Positions 54,726 through 62,228 of a stretch of DNA of 64,000 nt are shown here, piece after piece. Position 1 is the stretch's first letter, and every line of letters begins with the position of its first letter. The position numbers were made by a program, and so were the translations under genes. The notes under the pieces are model-generated. The model was not told the origin of the DNA, ran no database searches, and saw nothing but the letters and a program-made list of their open reading frames with translations. Source of the stretch: Pelagicoccus sp. SDUM812005 (GTDB lineage Bacteria; Verrucomicrobiota; Verrucomicrobiia; Opitutales; Opitutaceae); the NCBI RefSeq assembly GCF_031127875.1, contig NZ_JARXIA010000001.1, positions 372,001-436,000 on the forward strand. The letters run 5' to 3'.

Positions 54726-55838
54726 TCAGAGGAGGCCGAGTTCGCTTAGCTTTTGGTCGAGGGCGGTGCCGCGGAGGTTTTTGGCGATAATGCGGCCGTC
54801 GGGATCGAGCAGGAAGCTTGCGGGAAGGGCGGAGACTCCGTACTTGGCGGCGAGGGGGGAGGTCCAGCCCTGCAGGTCAGAAACGTGAATCCAATCTGCT
54901 TGGTCGCGAGCGACGGCGCGGCTCCAGGCTTTTTCGTTGGTGTCTAGATTGACGGCGAAAATCGTAAAGCGGTCGCTGTCGGCCTGCTGGACGAGTTGGG
55001 CGTAATGCTTGTTTTCCAAGCGGCAAGGGGGGCACCAGCTCGCCCAGAAATCCACGAGCACGTAGCGGCCGCGATGTTGGCTGAGGCTTGCGTTTTCGCC
55101 GTCGAGGTTCGCGGCTGCCAGTTCGGGCGCGAGGCTGCCGAGGGCGACGTTGCGGGCGATTTGAATCCGGTTTTTCAGGCTGCGGGTCGCTTCGATGTCT
55201 CCGTGCCGCTGGGCAAAGGAGTCGACGAGCTTGGCGAGTTCGGGGAGCCGATAGTCGCCGTCGAGCCGCAGGGAACTTCCGTAGAGAGCCATGGTGGGGC
55301 CGGCGTTTTGGATGACGAAGTCGTTTAGTTCTTTCAGGTGTTCCTGGTAGGCGTCTACCTCGGCTTGGGTGAGCTTTTCGATTTCTTGCTCCGTCGCGTT
55401 GCGGCTTTTGGCGTTGCGAATGTCATTACGCGTTGGATACACGAGCCGGGCGAGCGATTCCTTACGAAAGCTTTCGTAGGCTTGCAGGATTTCGGTGCCC
55501 GGGGACCCCTTGGCTTGCAGGTTTCCTTGTTCGAGGGCGAGCTCAACGGTTTCGCCGTCAGCCACGGCGAGCGTGAGCTTTGGAGCGGTTTCGACGGTTA
55601 GCACGAAAATGCCTGCTTCTTCGGTGGATTGCAGGGAAAAGGATCCGTCGGCTTCGGTTTGGGCGGAAAGGACCTGTCGCGTTGCGCGTTGGTCGACGTC
55701 GTGACGGGCGAGGGTAACGGTGGCGGAAGGGGGCAGAGCGGACGGGGCGGCGACGATTTGGAAGTCGGCCCGGGCGGAGCTGGCTAAGGCTGCGAAAGCG
55801 ATCAGGGCCGCTAGAATTGAATTTCGATTAATCCTCAC
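54726..55838 (-). CDS. Periplasmic thioredoxin-like protein (TlpA/ResA type)
   Basis: Thiol-disulfide oxidoreductase. A GTG start at 55838 gives a signal peptide (NSILAALIAFAALASSARA) and 370 residues; an upstream TTG adds only six. Residues 25-230 form an N-terminal domain like those of Bacteroidetes-type TlpA proteins (beta-sandwich plus helical DUF). The thioredoxin domain (235-370) has GRYVLVDFWASWCPPC with Cys269/Cys272 and the cis-Pro of SALPASFLLD. It probably reduces or isomerises periplasmic or lipoprotein thiols. It lies 80 bases upstream of the FG-GAP/TPR genes on the same strand, perhaps in one transcript. Confidence 0.88.
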   Translation of the reverse strand: MRINRNSILAALIAFAALASSARADFQIVAAPSALPPSATVTLARHDVDQRATRQVLSAQTEADGSFSLQSTEEAGIFVLTVETAPKLTLAVADGETVELALEQGNLQAKGSPGTEILQAYESFRKESLARLVYPTRNDIRNAKSRNATEQEIEKLTQAEVDAYQEHLKELNDFVIQNAGPTMALYGSSLRLDGDYRLPELAKLVDSFAQRHGDIEATRSLKNRIQIARNVALGSLAPELAAANLDGENASLSQHRGRYVLVDFWASWCPPCRLENKHYAQLVQQADSDRFTIFAVNLDTNEKAWSRAVARDQADWIHVSDLQGWTSPLAAKYGVSALPASFLLDPDGRIIAKNLRGTALDQKLSELGLL

Positions 55839-55951
55839 GCAGAGGGGACGGGCCAAGGAGGTCGCCGCTTGCGCGGGAAGTCAAGTGACGGCGTTTTCGC
55901 AGGGGCTCCAGAGCTGGGGGGAGCGGGGTCTCTTTGCGGATGAGTTTGGGC

Positions 55952-57112
55952 TTATCGCGGCTTGCTGTGTTGGATGCGATATTGGCCGGGGGTGCAGCCA
56001 ATCCGTTTCTTGAATACGAAGCCGAGGTATTCTTGGTGGCGGAATCCGCAGCGTTCGGCGAGGTCCGGCAGGGGAAGGCTGGTGGTGGCGAGCATTTCCT
56101 TGGCCCGGTTGACGCGTACGGTGAGGATGGACTCGAGCACGGTTTGCTTGAGGGAGCTGCGGAAGCGTCGCTGTAGTACGCTTCTCGATACGCCGGAGGC
56201 TCGGGCAATGTCGTCGACGCTAATGGGATCGCAGGCGTTGGCGCGAATAAAGCGCAGGGCTTTGACGAGGGCCGGATCTTCCAAGGCGGTGGCGTCGCTG
56301 GACGGACGCACGTGAAGGATGCGGGGGGAGACTTCGGTGCTCTGGCGAATTTCCGGGTTTCGTTCCAGGATGCAATCGAGGACGCGGGCGGCTTCGTAGC
56401 CGATCAGCTCATGGTTTGGCTCGACGCTGCTGAGCTGCGGTTGGCAAATTTCGCAGAAGGGGAGGTCGTTGTCGACGCCGACGAGGCTGACCTGGTCGGG
56501 CACGCTGAGGCCGGAGGCCTGGCAGGCGGCCAGCACGTCGGGGCCGAACTGGTCGCTCGCGATCATGACGCCGACCGGCTTGGGCAGGGCGGCGATCCAG
56601 GATTGGATGCGGTCGATATAGTTGGCCCAAACTTTGGAGGCGCGTTCTTGGTGGGCCACTTCGAGGACCGAGAGCTCCGTTCCGAGGGAGTCGCGGCAAA
56701 AGGCGGCCAGCTCCTGGCGGCGGGCGAGCGACCAAAGCTCGTCGCTCAGGCCGAAGAAGGCGATGTTGCGGAAACCCCGTTCCTTGAAGTGGTTTCCGAC
56801 GAGGGCGGAGATGGCGGCTTCGTCGCATTTGACGACGGGGTAACGGGTTCCGGGAACGTTTCCCAGCACGTCGACCACGGGGACCTGGCAGGCCTTGACG
56901 GTCTCGTGCAGGTCCGGGTTGGCGATGCGGGCGATGATGCCGTCACCTTGCCAGTTCTCCAAGGAGCCGGGAGCCATGGCCCCTAGCGGTCCGGTGTGGT
57001 AGTGCAGGGACCAGTCGTTGCGTTCGCGGGCGAAGCGGGAGATGCCACGAACGATTTGCCTGCCGGAGTTGAGGGAGGTTTCGACGAGGATGGCGATGTT
57101 CTTCTTGGGCAT
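55952..57112 (-). CDS. XylR-like transcriptional regulator (periplasmic-binding-like sensor plus AraC HTH)
   Basis: A 386-residue one-component regulator. The N-terminal domain (about 1-275) is a LacI/ribose-binding-like sugar-sensor fold (KNIAILVETSLNSGRQIVRGISRF, IASDQFGPDVLAACQ, VSLVGVDNDLPFC). The C-terminal domain (about 285-385) has the AraC-type helix-turn-helix (ISVDDIARASGVSRSVLQRRF, then ERCGFRHQEYLGFVFKKRIG with the terminal PGQYR). This fusion is the XylR architecture, which senses sugars such as xylose. It is divergently transcribed from galK, so it probably controls galactose or a related sugar pathway. A palindrome lies in the shared 103-base region. Confidence 0.9.
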   Translation of the reverse strand: MPKKNIAILVETSLNSGRQIVRGISRFARERNDWSLHYHTGPLGAMAPGSLENWQGDGIIARIANPDLHETVKACQVPVVDVLGNVPGTRYPVVKCDEAAISALVGNHFKERGFRNIAFFGLSDELWSLARRQELAAFCRDSLGTELSVLEVAHQERASKVWANYIDRIQSWIAALPKPVGVMIASDQFGPDVLAACQASGLSVPDQVSLVGVDNDLPFCEICQPQLSSVEPNHELIGYEAARVLDCILERNPEIRQSTEVSPRILHVRPSSDATALEDPALVKALRFIRANACDPISVDDIARASGVSRSVLQRRFRSSLKQTVLESILTVRVNRAKEMLATTSLPLPDLAERCGFRHQEYLGFVFKKRIGCTPGQYRIQHSKPR

Positions 57113-57156
57113 GGCTTGCTTGACCGGATTTCTACAAAGTTTGACCTGCGCAATCG

Positions 57157-57185
57157 TTGTTCAAGCTAAAAATAGCTGCTATCAT
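57157..57185 (+). promoter_or_regulatory. Candidate galK promoter with palindromic operator
   Basis: TTGTTC (57157-57162) and TATCAT (57180-57185) are separated by 17 bases, like a sigma-70 promoter with a weak -35. The inverted repeat AGCTA-N4-TAGCT (57164-57177) lies exactly in the spacer, a suitable site for the divergent XylR-like regulator. The galK ATG is 31 bases further on. This is a by-eye match only. Confidence 0.4.
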
Positions 57186-57215
57186 GCCGTACCGTAACTG
57201 ATTGAATCTTTTAAT

Positions 57216-58403
57216 ATGAGCACTCAAACCCTCTCGCCTGAACATCACGCTAGCATCGAAGCAGTCGGAACCCTTTTTGCGGATTCCGGATTTGGAACGC
57301 CGGAGGTATTTGGCGTGGCGCCAGGGCGGGTGAACGTGATTGGCGAGCACATCGACTACAACGGCGGCTTGGTCCTGCCGGCAGCGATCGACCGTTGGGT
57401 GCATGTGGCGATCCGCCGGCGCGAGGACGATTTGGTGCGCTTGGTTTCCGCCCAGGCGCCGGGGAAGCTGGTGGAGTTTTCCGCGAGCGAGGAACTGGCT
57501 CCGGAAGGCAAGAGCTGGGGGAATTACGTGAAGGGCGTAGTCGCGGGCTTGAAGCGGGCTGGTTTCGCGGTTCCCGGCTTCGAGGCGGCTGTGATTTCAA
57601 CCGTTCCAGTGGGTGGCGGCCTGAGTAGCAGCGCGGCTTTGGAAGCGGTTTTCGGCAAGGTGATCTTGGAGCTGATCGGCGAAGAGATGGACGACCTTGC
57701 CCTGGCCAAGCTTTGCCAGAAGGCCGAGCATGATTTCGCAGGGGTTCCCTGCGGCTTGATGGACCAGGCGGCGGTGATCCTCTGCGAGGAAGGCAAGCTG
57801 CTGATGCTCGATTGTGTGGACGACAGCTTCCAGCACGCCCCCTTCGAGGATCCGGATTGGGGACTTTTGATCATCAATTCCTGCGTGAGCCATGAGCTTT
57901 CCGACGGAGGCTACGCGGTGCGCCGCGACGGTTGCCACGCGGCAGCTAAGATTTTGGGAGTCGGGACCTTGCGGGAAATCAATCCGGCGAAGTTGGAAGA
58001 GGCTCTGAAGCATCCCGAACTGACCGAAGACATGCAGCGCTACGTGCGTCATGCGGTCACCGAAATCGCCCGCACGCTCGAGACGGTGGAGGCACTGGGC
58101 GAGCGCGACTACGCGCGGGCCGGCGAATTGCTCAATGCCAGCCATGTCTCCTTGCGCGACGACTATCGCGTGAGCTGTCCGGAGCTCGATTTCATTGCGG
58201 AGCTCGCCCAATCCCAGGAAGGCGTGGCCGGCTGCCGTATGACGGGTGGCGGTTTCGGGGGATCGGCGATCGCCTTGGTACGTCGCGATTGCGTGGAGTC
58301 TCTGAGCCGCTTGATCGAGCAGCGCTACGAGGCGGAGTTCGGAATCGAGCCCAAGATCTTCGAAACGCGTCCGATGGGCGGGGCCCGGGCCTGGAAGGCC
58401 TAA
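57216..58403 (+). CDS. galK: Galactokinase
   Basis: GHMP-family kinase that phosphorylates galactose at C1 in the Leloir pathway. The 395-residue length is normal. The GALK signature GRVNVIGEHIDYNGG is at about residues 38-52, the ATP-binding PVGGGLSSSAAL near 130-142, the DQAAVIL segment with catalytic Asp region follows, and GCRMTGGGFGGSAIAL closes the fold. It is divergent from the XylR-like regulator; galE/galT/galM are not in the window. No Shine-Dalgarno is obvious; the leader is AT-rich. Confidence 0.93.
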   Translation: MSTQTLSPEHHASIEAVGTLFADSGFGTPEVFGVAPGRVNVIGEHIDYNGGLVLPAAIDRWVHVAIRRREDDLVRLVSAQAPGKLVEFSASEELAPEGKSWGNYVKGVVAGLKRAGFAVPGFEAAVISTVPVGGGLSSSAALEAVFGKVILELIGEEMDDLALAKLCQKAEHDFAGVPCGLMDQAAVILCEEGKLLMLDCVDDSFQHAPFEDPDWGLLIINSCVSHELSDGGYAVRRDGCHAAAKILGVGTLREINPAKLEEALKHPELTEDMQRYVRHAVTEIARTLETVEALGERDYARAGELLNASHVSLRDDYRVSCPELDFIAELAQSQEGVAGCRMTGGGFGGSAIALVRRDCVESLSRLIEQRYEAEFGIEPKIFETRPMGGARAWKA

Positions 58404-58598
58404 GGGACGAGGCCTGGAAAGACCCCAAGGCTTATTCCCTGCTTACACTAAACTCCATAGGTCGAAGCGCCGATAGCTAGGTTGACCTAATTCCCCTGCG
58501 CGAGCACCGGTACTTTCCGCTGGGGAACTGGGTCGATAAACCTCCTTTCCGTCGATTCGCTCCGATTCGGCGGATCTATCACCAAGAGACATCGCGCC

Positions 58599-60146
58599 GT
58601 GGCCACCCCAATCCCTGATACCCTCAATCCTTTAGCCCGCAAAACCTTGCGGCGGCTCAACGAAGCAATCGAGGGCGGGCAGACGGGGGCCATGCCGGAA
58701 ATCGTGCAGACGGTGCGCAAGCTCTCCGGGCAAATCGCGACGGTGTCGATCCAAGACCTTTCGGAGATCATCGAGCGCGATCCTAGCGTGACCGAAAAGG
58801 TCATCAGCGCCGCGAACACTTTCGGCTACAATCCTTCCGGCATCGAGATCGGCACCATCACGGAAGCGATTCACACGGTCGGCTTCGACCGGATCCGCAA
58901 TCTCACTTTGACGGTGATGCTCGCCCAAAACGCGGGCAAGGGGATGGACAGCGAGCAGCAGCGCGAGATGGCGTCGCTCTCGGTATGCAGCGGGCTGCTG
59001 GCCCAGAACCTGGTTTCAAGCTCGGAGCTTTTCAGCTGCGATCCTGATATCGCTTTCGTGAGCGGGTCCTTGCGAAATTACGGTAAGCTGCTGATGTCGA
59101 CCTTCTTCCTGGACGAGTACACGCAGGCCAGGGAGCTGGCCCGGCAAGGCGCCAACGACGAGGCCTACTACGACGCTTTCGGCATGACGCCCCTAGAGCT
59201 TGGGCATACGCTCCTGCTCAGCACGAACCTGCCGGATATCATCATGGAGTCCTTGGAAAGGGTCCCCAAGGAAAAGCTGACGCGCTCCGCCCAATCCGAT
59301 TCGGAGGAGGTTCTGATCGCGGCGGAGTTTTGCGTGCAGGTCTGCGAATTGGCGTTCAACGATTCGCTGGGGCCGGACGCTTTCAAGAAGGAATTGGCGG
59401 CGATCGTGCAGCGGTTTGGGGACAGTATTCCTATCGACTTGGACATGGTCACTGCGGGACTGGAGGAGGTCGATTCCAGCATGGCTCAGCTCAACGAGGT
59501 GATCGGCATCAAGAATTCGCCCGCGAACAATGCCCTGCGGGCGCGTCTCGACGGCAGGCCGCTAAGCAAGCCGGCTACCAAGAAGGAAACTCGAAAGAGT
59601 ATTGGTATCGGAAAACCGAATACGGAGCCCGAACGGGATCTGAGCGAGATTTTAGAGTCGATGCTGGAGAGCGAAGAGCCGCTCGACGACGAGCAAGTGA
59701 AGCTGCTTTACGACAGCTTAAACCTGGCGATCGCGGCCGAGCTCGGACTCGATTGCTGCATGACCTTCCTGGAAGACCAGGAGAACAGCAGGACGGTGCG
59801 TTTCTCCGCCCGCAATGGCACGGGCTTGCTCTACGATCGGATCAAAACCCGGCCGCTGGTTTCCTCCGACAACAAGGACATCTTTTCGATCTGCCTCGCC
59901 CGCGGGGAGGATATCCTGATCCAGGACGCGAATTCAGGAAAGATCGCCAAGGTAATTCCAGATTGGATACACGACCGGGGCGAAGTGAATTCGCTGATTT
60001 TGCTTCCGGCTTCCTTGGATAAGAAGCTGTTCGCCCTTTTCGTAGGCGTTAAGATGGACGGGACGCCGATCGAGATCGAGCCGGCTACCCATCAGCGCTT
60101 CCGCCAGCTGCGGACGCAATTGGCGAAGATGCAGTCGCGCCGTTAG
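58599..60146 (+). CDS. HDOD-domain signalling protein with C-terminal GAF-like domain
   Basis: A 515-residue cytoplasmic protein that begins with GTG. Residues about 25-235 form an HDOD domain, a HD-related fold without the catalytic HD pair (SIQDLSEIIERDPSVTEKVISAANT, TITEAIHTVGFDRIRNLTLTVML, SGSLRNYGKLLM). After a variable charged linker with Ser/Thr/Lys stretches, the C-terminal 150 residues look like a GAF-type sensor (CCMTFLEDQENSRTVRFSARNG, then IKTRPLVSSDNKDIFSICLARGEDILIQDA). HDOD proteins take part in c-di-GMP or stress signalling, but no target can be read here. It is a monocistronic gene. Confidence 0.85.
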   Translation: MATPIPDTLNPLARKTLRRLNEAIEGGQTGAMPEIVQTVRKLSGQIATVSIQDLSEIIERDPSVTEKVISAANTFGYNPSGIEIGTITEAIHTVGFDRIRNLTLTVMLAQNAGKGMDSEQQREMASLSVCSGLLAQNLVSSSELFSCDPDIAFVSGSLRNYGKLLMSTFFLDEYTQARELARQGANDEAYYDAFGMTPLELGHTLLLSTNLPDIIMESLERVPKEKLTRSAQSDSEEVLIAAEFCVQVCELAFNDSLGPDAFKKELAAIVQRFGDSIPIDLDMVTAGLEEVDSSMAQLNEVIGIKNSPANNALRARLDGRPLSKPATKKETRKSIGIGKPNTEPERDLSEILESMLESEEPLDDEQVKLLYDSLNLAIAAELGLDCCMTFLEDQENSRTVRFSARNGTGLLYDRIKTRPLVSSDNKDIFSICLARGEDILIQDANSGKIAKVIPDWIHDRGEVNSLILLPASLDKKLFALFVGVKMDGTPIEIEPATHQRFRQLRTQLAKMQSRR

Positions 60147-60158
60147 GGCGTAGGAATA

Positions 60159-60181
60159 GAGCTCCGTCGCATCGGGAGCTC
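60159..60181. other. Hairpin between convergent HDOD gene and bifunctional-nuclease gene
   Basis: GAGCTCC (60159-60165) and GGAGCTC (60175-60181) form a 7-base stem with a 9-base loop, between the convergent stops. There is no T-run, so it may be a weak or factor-dependent terminator. Confidence 0.35.
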
Positions 60182-60193
60182 GGGTAGGGGCGG

Positions 60194-60655
60194 CTACTTG
60201 TCGCTCGATTCCTCGTTTTGCTGCTTGAGCACGCGTTCGAGGATGGAGGACATGTCTTCGGTGGTACTGAAGACCTTTTCGGCCACGTAGATGGGCACGT
60301 TGTTCTGCAGGGAAAGTACGATGGAGTCGCTGGGGCGGGCGTCGAGTTCGATGATCTTGGTATCCACCTCGTTGCTCATCTCGATGAAGATTCGGGCGAA
60401 GAAGGTGCTTTCCTCTACGTCGTTGATGATGATGCGGGTGATCTTGGCCTCGAGGCCGATCAGCATGGAGGAGATGAGGTCGTGGGTGAGGGGGCGCTCC
60501 TTCTTGACTCCGTTGAGGGCCATGGAAATGGCGTTCCCGACGCTGTGGTCCACGTAGATGACGAATACCTTGTCCTCGTTGCCCAGGAACACGGCACAGC
60601 CGTTAACGGTGGGCATGACGCCTTTTACAGTGATTTGGATTACGCTGGTATTCAT
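60194..60655 (-). CDS. Bifunctional nuclease-family protein (DUF151)
   Basis: A 153-residue cytoplasmic protein of the BFN/DUF151 family. The ATG at 60655 gives MNTSVIQITVKGVMPTVNGC, preferred over the in-frame start at 60730, which adds 25 unconserved residues. Core features are FVIYVDHSVGNAISMAL, RPLTHDLISSMLIGL, TRIIINDVEESTFFARIFIEM and DARPSDSIVLSLQNNVPIYVAEKVF, the hallmark pattern of the family. Some members have nuclease activity toward DNA and RNA; activity here is not shown. It is preceded upstream by the TolC operon on the same strand. Confidence 0.88.
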   Translation of the reverse strand: MNTSVIQITVKGVMPTVNGCAVFLGNEDKVFVIYVDHSVGNAISMALNGVKKERPLTHDLISSMLIGLEAKITRIIINDVEESTFFARIFIEMSNEVDTKIIELDARPSDSIVLSLQNNVPIYVAEKVFSTTEDMSSILERVLKQQNEESSDK

Positions 60656-60818
60656 GTGGGGAATGGGCAGCAAGAGTCGTGGTGCCTGTGAGTATACTCT
60701 AAACAGGGATCGTCCCGTTTGGGCAAACATTTAGCGAAGCTTTCGTTTTTCGCAGCTGTCCGTTCGGGCGCGGGCTCGCCTCCCGCTTTGGGAGGGAGAA
60801 TGAGGGCTTTGCCGCCCT

Positions 60819-62183
60819 TTATTCGGCGCTGGGCCAGGCCTCGCGGGAGATGGCCTCGCTGCCGAGGGCGCGTCGGTACTGGGCCACGGCCACGAGGTGC
60901 TGGTAATTGGCCGCGAGAGCGTTGGTGCGGGCTTCGGTGAGGGCTACGCGGGCTTCCAGCACGTCGAGCTGGCTGATCGAGCCGGTCTCGAAGCGGGAGT
61001 CGGCCATGCGCACGGCTTCTTCGGCCTGCTCGACGACCTTGACGGCGGCTTTCGCAAGTTGGTCGGCCTCTTGCAGGGCGGAGATGGCTTGGCGTACTTG
61101 GACCTCGATGCCGAGGCGGTAGGACTGCTGCTGGATGCGAGCTTGCTCGAGCTGGGATTGGGCTTGCAGGCGCTGGCCTTTGGTTTTGCGTCCGTCCCAG
61201 ATGTTCCAACTGGCTTCCACTCCGACCGTCCAGCCGTCGGGGCCGTCGTCGAAGCTGGAGGAGAAGCTGGAGCGTTGCTTGCCGTAGGTGCCGACTAGGT
61301 CGAGCGAAGGCTTGAGTCCGGCGTTGGCGATCTCGAGCCCTGCTTCGCGGGCTTTGGCGATGGCTTCCAGCTGCTTGAGCTCGGAGCGGTTGGCGAGGGC
61401 TTGGTCGAGGGCGGCTTGCAGTTCGTAGTCGATGGGGCGGTAGACGAGCTCGTCGGTGAATTCGGGGATGCGTTCCAGGTTGTGGGCGTCGCGGCGGTAG
61501 TTTTGGTAGCCCATGCTTTGGCGGAGCTGCTCGATGGCGACGCGGTAGGCTCCGCGTCGGCGGATGAGGGCTGGCTGGGCGTTGGCGAGGGCGACTTCTG
61601 CCCGCAGGACTTCGAAGTCGGAGACGTCGCCCGCGTCGCGGCGGAGCTTGGCGTTGTTGAGGGTTTCTTCCAGCAGCTCGATATTCTGCTCTTCGACGCC
61701 GATTTGGTCTCGGGCCAGCAGGGCGGCGTAGTAGCGGGTTCGCACTTCCAGCAGGGCGTCGAGCACGGTGGTCTCGAGGGCGAGCAAGCTCGATTCGCGA
61801 AGGAGGTCCTGCACCTCGAGGGCGGCTCGGATGCCGCCGCCTTGGTAGAGGGCTTGGCGGGCGGAGAGGGTGATTCCCCAGGATTCCGTGCTCGCGGGAA
61901 AAAAGCTGTTCGCTTCGCTGAGCCCTTCGTCGAGCTGGTAGTAGGAGGCGTTGACCGCGAGGCTGGGCAGGGCTCGAGCCTTCACTTCGACGATGAGGCC
62001 TTCTTGTTCCTTGATCGCCTCGATAGATTGCTTGATGGCGAAGTTGTTCTCGAGAGCGAACTCGAGGGTGGTTTGCAGCGAGAGGGAGGCGGGAACCTCG
62101 GGCGTTTCCTGTGCTGGCAAGGGCGCTAGGGCGGCGACGAGGGCGGCTAGGCTAGCGGTGGCGCGTTTGATTTTTGGATACAC
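60819..62183 (-). CDS. TolC-family outer-membrane efflux protein
   Basis: A 454-residue outer-membrane channel of the TolC/OprM family. A signal peptide (ATASLAALVAALAPLPAQ) precedes a protein with two structural repeats: ALENNFAIKQSIEAIKEQEG and later ALANRSELKQLEAIAKAREAGL, with YYQLDEG-type and QARLYQGGG-like stretches, then SDFEVLRAEVALANAQPAL and SQLDVLEARVALTEARTNALAANYQHLVA. These helices form the periplasmic barrel and the channel. It lies 45 bases downstream of the RND gene on the same strand, so they form an efflux operon. No membrane-fusion-protein gene is in view. Confidence 0.92.
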   Translation of the reverse strand: MYPKIKRATASLAALVAALAPLPAQETPEVPASLSLQTTLEFALENNFAIKQSIEAIKEQEGLIVEVKARALPSLAVNASYYQLDEGLSEANSFFPASTESWGITLSARQALYQGGGIRAALEVQDLLRESSLLALETTVLDALLEVRTRYYAALLARDQIGVEEQNIELLEETLNNAKLRRDAGDVSDFEVLRAEVALANAQPALIRRRGAYRVAIEQLRQSMGYQNYRRDAHNLERIPEFTDELVYRPIDYELQAALDQALANRSELKQLEAIAKAREAGLEIANAGLKPSLDLVGTYGKQRSSFSSSFDDGPDGWTVGVEASWNIWDGRKTKGQRLQAQSQLEQARIQQQSYRLGIEVQVRQAISALQEADQLAKAAVKVVEQAEEAVRMADSRFETGSISQLDVLEARVALTEARTNALAANYQHLVAVAQYRRALGSEAISREAWPSAE

Positions 62184-62228
62184 GGCTTTGAAAGAGTGAA
62201 GGGTGAAAGTGTGAAAAGTGAATGGAAG

